NCBI GenBank assembly: GCA_030150085.1
Contig: JASLGJ010000082.1
Coordinates: forward strand, 1-5,198
DNA from: Candidatus Elarobacter sp.
GTDB taxonomy: Bacteria > Vulcanimicrobiota > Vulcanimicrobiia > Vulcanimicrobiales > Vulcanimicrobiaceae
Reading direction: 5' to 3'
Length of the DNA: 5,198 bases
In this document: positions 1 through 5,198 of the stretch, piece by piece
Position numbering within the stretch: position 1 is the stretch's first letter
Layout: each line of letters opens with the position of its first letter
Made by a program: the position numbers and the translations under genes
The notes under the pieces: model-generated
Seen by the model: only the letters and a program-made list of their open reading frames with translations
What the model was told of the DNA's origin: nothing
Databases searched by the model: none

Positions 1-655
<655 letters not shown>

Positions 656-659
<4 letters not shown>

Positions 660-2080
660 GTCGGAACGGTCTCCTCGGCGCAAGTCTGGACGACGCGGGT
701 CACTTCGGACAGCGGCAGATTGCGCTCGCGCGCGATGCGAACCAGGTCGTCGTACTCGGGTTGCACGCGGGTCCGGCTGCCCAGCTCGGAGCGCTTGACC
801 CGGACCGGGCCGGAGGGCGTGTCGACCAGGCCGAGCGCGCGCGGCAGCACGTAGCGCCGCTCGCCGCGCACGCGCACGCCGATGGTGGTCGTCTCGGCCA
901 GCACGGTGCGGGCCACGGCGCGCTCGTCGGCCGGGGCGGCCAGCGCGGAGAGGGTGATCGCGGGACGCCCTTTCTTCATCTGGATCGGGGTCAGCCAGAC
1001 GTCGCGCGCGCCGGCCGCGAACAGCCGCTCCAGCGCCAGCTCGTAGTGCTGGGGCGACATGTCGTCGATGTTGGCCTCGATCACGACCACCTCGTCGCCG
1101 TTGGGAGCGCCGTCCGCGTCCGGAGTGCCGTCGGTTGCCGATACATGGCCCGTACTCGGCAGGCCGTTCGCCTTCGCGCGCTCGCTTCTCGCGGCGGTGC
1201 CGATCATGACGCGGGTCACGTTGGGGATGCTGAAGTCGCTCCGTCCCGCGCCGTAGCCGATCCGCTCCACGACCAGGTCGGGACGCGGCCCGGGCACCGC
1301 GAGCGTGGTCAGGATCACCGCGGCGGTGGTGGTGACCAGCTCGCCGTCGACGTCGACCGTGCGCGTGGGCCAGCCGCGCAGCAGTTCGGCGGTGGCGGGC
1401 GGCGGGTTGGGGTAGAGCCCGTGCTGCATGCGGATCGAGCCGTTGCCGAGCGGGAACGGCGAGCAGCGCAGCTCGTCGATCCCGAGCAAGTCGAGCGCGA
1501 CGCAGCTCGCCGCCACGTCGAGGATCGCGTCGAGCTGCCCGATCTCGTGGAAGTGGATCGCGTCGGCGGTCGTGCCGTGCACGCGCGCCTCGGCTTCGGC
1601 CAGCCGGCGGTAGATCGCGCTCGCCCGCTCGCGCTGCCGCGCGCTCAGCCCGCTGCGCTCCACGATCGCCAGCACGTCGGCGAGGTGCCGCGTCCCGCCG
1701 CCCTCATGGTCGTGCGCGTCGTGACCGCGTGCATCGTGCCCGTGCGCGTGAGCACCGGGTTCGTCGTGGCTGTGGGCATGGTCGGCGGGCGAGTGAGCAC
1801 CGCGTTCGCCGTGCGTGTGCGGGGCGGCTTTGGGATGGTGGTGGTGCTGGTCGTCGCCGTCCTCGCCGGGGACGATCAGGCCGGCGTAGGTCGCGGCGAT
1901 GCCGCGCTTGACGACGCGCCGCGGCTCGAAGTGCCAGCCGTCGGGGACGACGGTGCGCAGCGCGCGCTCGAGCGCGGCGCGGTCGGCGCCCGCGTCGAGG
2001 AACGCCGCGACGAGCATGTCGCCGGCGGCGCCGCCCACCATGTCGACGTAGCAGACCGTGCGCTCGCCGGCGGGCCTCAC
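656..2080 (-). CDS. larC: LarC, CTP-dependent nickel insertase (cyclometallase) for NPN
   Basis: LarC inserts Ni(II) into the bis-thiocarboxylated pyridinium nucleotide, with CTP as cofactor, to complete the NPN cofactor. The 474-residue product is one continuous frame. The LarC1 part runs from about 8 to 296, with GAAGDM (17-22), the His-rich insert (79-125), HFHEIGQLDAILDV (176-189), HG-x-YP-x-PPPAT (220-230) and IGYGAGRSDF (274-283). A low-complexity linker (about 297-329) leads into LarC2 (about 330-468), with EANIDDMSPQ (335-344), DVWLTPIQMKKGRP (360-373), TTTIGVRV (397-404) and PEYDDLVRIA (441-450). The segment normally reading close to TPTGAA is TTTAAV here (250-255). The GTG at 2080 was chosen because it overlaps the larB stop (GTGA) and sits just before the conserved start of the fold; no Shine-Dalgarno sequence is visible, so coupling to larB is likely. 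The TGA stop in turn overlaps the larE start. Confidence 0.96.
671..675 (-). promoter_or_regulatory. Possible Shine-Dalgarno for larE
   Basis: The minus strand reads aggag here, inside the last codons of larC, 11 nt before the GTG at 659. It is the best anti-16S match ahead of any start in the window, though the spacing is slightly long. It supports the GTG overlapping the larC stop as the start of larE. Confidence 0.45.
1706..1846 (-). other. His-rich metal-binding insert in LarC
   Basis: LarC residues 79-125 contain 16 His in 47 residues, beginning with HHHH and continuing with HAHSH, HAHGH and HDAHDH clusters interspersed with Asp, Gly and Ala. Such stretches are common in nickel-handling proteins (HypB, UreE, SlyD) as storage or buffering sites, and His-rich segments are known in LarC homologues. 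Nickel binding here is inferred from composition and protein context; the segment lies between conserved blocks and is unlikely to be the catalytic site. Confidence 0.8.
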
Positions 2081-2733
2081 GCCGAGATCATCTTGTGGGC
2101 CAGCGCGGCGGCGCCGAAGCCGTTGTCGATGTTGACCACGCCGATCCCGGGCGCGCAGGCGTTCAGCATCCCGAGCAGCGCGGCCAGGCCCTCGAACGCC
2201 GCGCCGTAGCCGACGCTGGTCGGCACCGCGATCACCGGCGCGCGCACCAGCCCGGCGACCACGCTGGGCAGCGCGCCCTCCATCCCGGCCACGACGATCA
2301 CCGCGCGGCAGGCGCGCAGGTCGTCCAGCGAGTCGAACAGGCGGTGGATGCCGGCCACCCCGACGTCGGTCGCCCGAACCGCGTCGTGCCCGAACGCATC
2401 GAGCGCGAAGGCCGCCTCTTCGGCGACGGGCAGGTCCGACGTCCCCGCGCACACCACCGCCACGCGCTGGCCGGTGCGCGGCAAGCGACCCAAGCGCAAC
2501 GCGCCGGAGAGCGGCTCCAGCACCGACCCGGGCAAGGCCTCGGCCAGCGGCAAGCGCTGCTCGGCCGGGACCCGGGTGGCCAGCGCGAACCCGGCGCGCT
2601 CGTACAGCTCGCGCACCAGGGCGCCGTTCTGCTCCAGCGTCTTGCCGGCCGCGAACACCACCTCCGGCACGCCGGTGCGGTCGCGCCGCTCGTGGTCGAG
2701 CCGCGCGACGGCGGAAATCTCCATAGGCCCCAT
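2077..2733 (-). CDS. larB: LarB, NaAD carboxylase/hydrolase of NPN cofactor synthesis
   Basis: LarB carries out the first step of nickel-pincer nucleotide synthesis: it carboxylates the pyridine ring of nicotinic acid adenine dinucleotide and cleaves off AMP, giving pyridinium-3,5-biscarboxylic acid mononucleotide. The 218-residue product has an N-terminal segment (1-88) and a PurE-like core. Diagnostic stretches are VAVVCAGTSDLPVAEEAA (91-108), GMEGALPSVVAGL (150-162), PVIAVPTSVGYGA (166-178) and VVNIDNGFGAAA (199-210). C193 in MLNACAPGIG lies 25 residues from the C terminus, as does Cys221 of the 246-residue Lactobacillus plantarum enzyme, which forms the transient cysteinyl-pyridine adduct; this equivalence is my inference. 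The ATG at 2733 was chosen as the first in-frame start after the PAP2 stop. A second ATG at 2724 (residue 4) is possible, and neither has a good ribosome binding site. The TGA stop overlaps the larC GTG by 4 nt. The protein should be cytoplasmic. Confidence 0.96.
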   Translation of the reverse strand: MGPMEISAVARLDHERRDRTGVPEVVFAAGKTLEQNGALVRELYERAGFALATRVPAEQRLPLAEALPGSVLEPLSGALRLGRLPRTGQRVAVVCAGTSDLPVAEEAAFALDAFGHDAVRATDVGVAGIHRLFDSLDDLRACRAVIVVAGMEGALPSVVAGLVRAPVIAVPTSVGYGAAFEGLAALLGMLNACAPGIGVVNIDNGFGAAALAHKMISA

Positions 2734-2751
2734 GATACCCGAAGGCGGGGC
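2734..2751. other. 18-nt intergenic gap between PAP2 gene and larB
   Basis: This is the only non-overlapping gene junction in the window. The PAP2 stop TAA (2754-2752) is in the same frame as larB, with six sense codons between them. It is too short for a conventional promoter, and no convincing Shine-Dalgarno sequence is visible. A small cccg-cctt-cggg hairpin could form, but its four-base stem is too weak to call a terminator. Confidence 0.7.
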
Positions 2752-3404
2752 TTACGGCGAGGCGACCGCCCGGCGCGCGCGGAGGGCGGCCCAGACCGCG
2801 GCCGCCAGGGCGAGGGTGGTGGTGCCGAGCAACACCCCGCCGATCAGGTCGGTGGGGTAGTGCGCGCCCAGCGCCAGGCGCGACCAGACGATCCCGCCCG
2901 CCCACAGCGCGAGCAGCGGCGCGAGCACCAGCCGCAGCGGGCGCGGCAGGTCGCTGTTCCAGACGAACCAGGCCCACAGACCGTACACCACCAGCGCGAA
3001 CATGGCGTGCCCGCTGGAGTACGAGTAGGTCGGCTCGTGGATCAGCACCCAGTAGTCCGGCCGCGGCCGCCGGAAGAGGTTCTTGAGGAAGTCGCTGAGC
3101 TGCCAGGTGACGAGCATCGTCGGAATGGTGTAGATCACGCGCGGCCGCCAGCGCGGCGAGAACACCGCCAGCACGATCCCGGCGATCCCGTAGGCCAGCA
3201 GCACGTACCAGTAGCACGACTCGGTCAGGATGTAGGCCAGCTTCTGCGCGTGCCCGGCCAGCGGCCGCGCGAGCGGGTCGATCCCGAACGGCGGTACGTG
3301 CGAGACCGCCAGCCCCAATCCCGCGTAGAGGATCGCGGCGACCAGCGCGATGGCGAGAAAGCGAACGACCGCGGGCCGCCCGCCGGAGCGCGGCTTGGTT
3401 GCGG

Positions 3405-3408
<4 letters not shown>
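2752..3408 (-). CDS. PAP2-family membrane phosphatase
   Basis: The 218-residue protein is an integral membrane acid phosphatase of the PAP2 superfamily, which acts on lipid phosphates such as phosphatidic acid or undecaprenyl pyrophosphate. All three signature motifs are present: C1 KNLFRRPRP (109-117, K-x6-RP), C2 SSGH (131-134) and C3 SRLALGAHYPTD (176-187, SR-x5-H-x3-D). The expected catalytic histidine pair is H134 and H183, with D187. Hydrophobic stretches at about 15-36, 62-84, 90-108, 134-151, 157-175 and 188-208 give the usual six helices. C2 has Ser where most members have Pro (PSGH). The GTG start at 3408 overlaps the ftsK stop by 4 nt and implies coupled translation; no clear Shine-Dalgarno sequence is seen. 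The substrate cannot be assigned. Linkage to ftsK makes an envelope or lipid-carrier recycling role plausible, but that is inference. Confidence 0.93.

Positions 3409-5198
<1,790 letters not shown>

Noticed and set aside
2734..2751. Possible terminator hairpin between the PAP2 gene and larB
   Set aside because: The stem is only four base pairs and no U-tract follows, so it cannot be supported as a terminator.
2081..3217. Upstream extension of the larC frame into the larB and PAP2 region
   Set aside because: Reading in frame upstream of 2080 gives Arg/Ala-rich sequence with no homology pattern, and it overlaps larB, whose frame is clearly the coding one.

Overview
The window is G+C-rich bacterial DNA, coding almost wall to wall on the minus strand. 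Reading in the direction of transcription (from high to low coordinates) it holds five genes: an FtsK/SpoIIIE-family DNA translocase whose 5' end lies beyond the window, a PAP2-family membrane phosphatase, and then larB, larC and larE, with the 3' end of larE cut off by the left edge. Three of the four junctions are 4-nt GTGA overlaps (stop TGA inside start GTG). The fourth, between PAP2 and larB, is an 18-nt gap. I see no promoter, terminator, RNA gene, mobile element or CRISPR array. The layout suggests one translationally coupled transcription unit.

The three lar genes encode the complete known route to the nickel-pincer nucleotide (NPN) cofactor. LarB carboxylates and hydrolyses nicotinic acid adenine dinucleotide (NaAD), LarE thiolates the two carboxylates, and LarC inserts nickel using CTP. 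NPN was found in lactate racemase (LarA), and LarA-like racemases and epimerases use it. No LarA homologue is visible here, so the enzyme served must be encoded elsewhere or further downstream. The key motifs are all present: the LarB cysteine, the LarE PP-loop and ACLSSR cysteine, and the LarC HFHE and MKKGRP motifs. LarC is one uninterrupted frame, unlike the frameshifted larC1/larC2 pair of Lactobacillus plantarum, and it carries a long His-rich insert.

The FtsK gene shows the linker, the RecA-like motor and the C-terminal gamma winged helix. Two points stand out. The linker is extremely acidic, with 40 D/E in 70 residues. The gamma recognition helix carries Pro and Lys at positions that correspond to two of the known E. 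coli KOPS-contact residues. The PAP2 protein has six predicted membrane helices and the three PAP2 signature motifs.

The organism cannot be named from this sequence. The base composition, frequent GTG starts and the Gram-positive/SpoIIIE-like end of the gamma domain (GPNEGPKPRNV) would fit an actinobacterium or another high-GC phylum such as Eremiobacterota or Chloroflexota; this is a weak inference. I find no wholly new system. The best leads are the FtsK gamma substitutions, a degraded TPTGAA motif in LarC, and the coupling of NPN synthesis to a chromosome-segregation gene.
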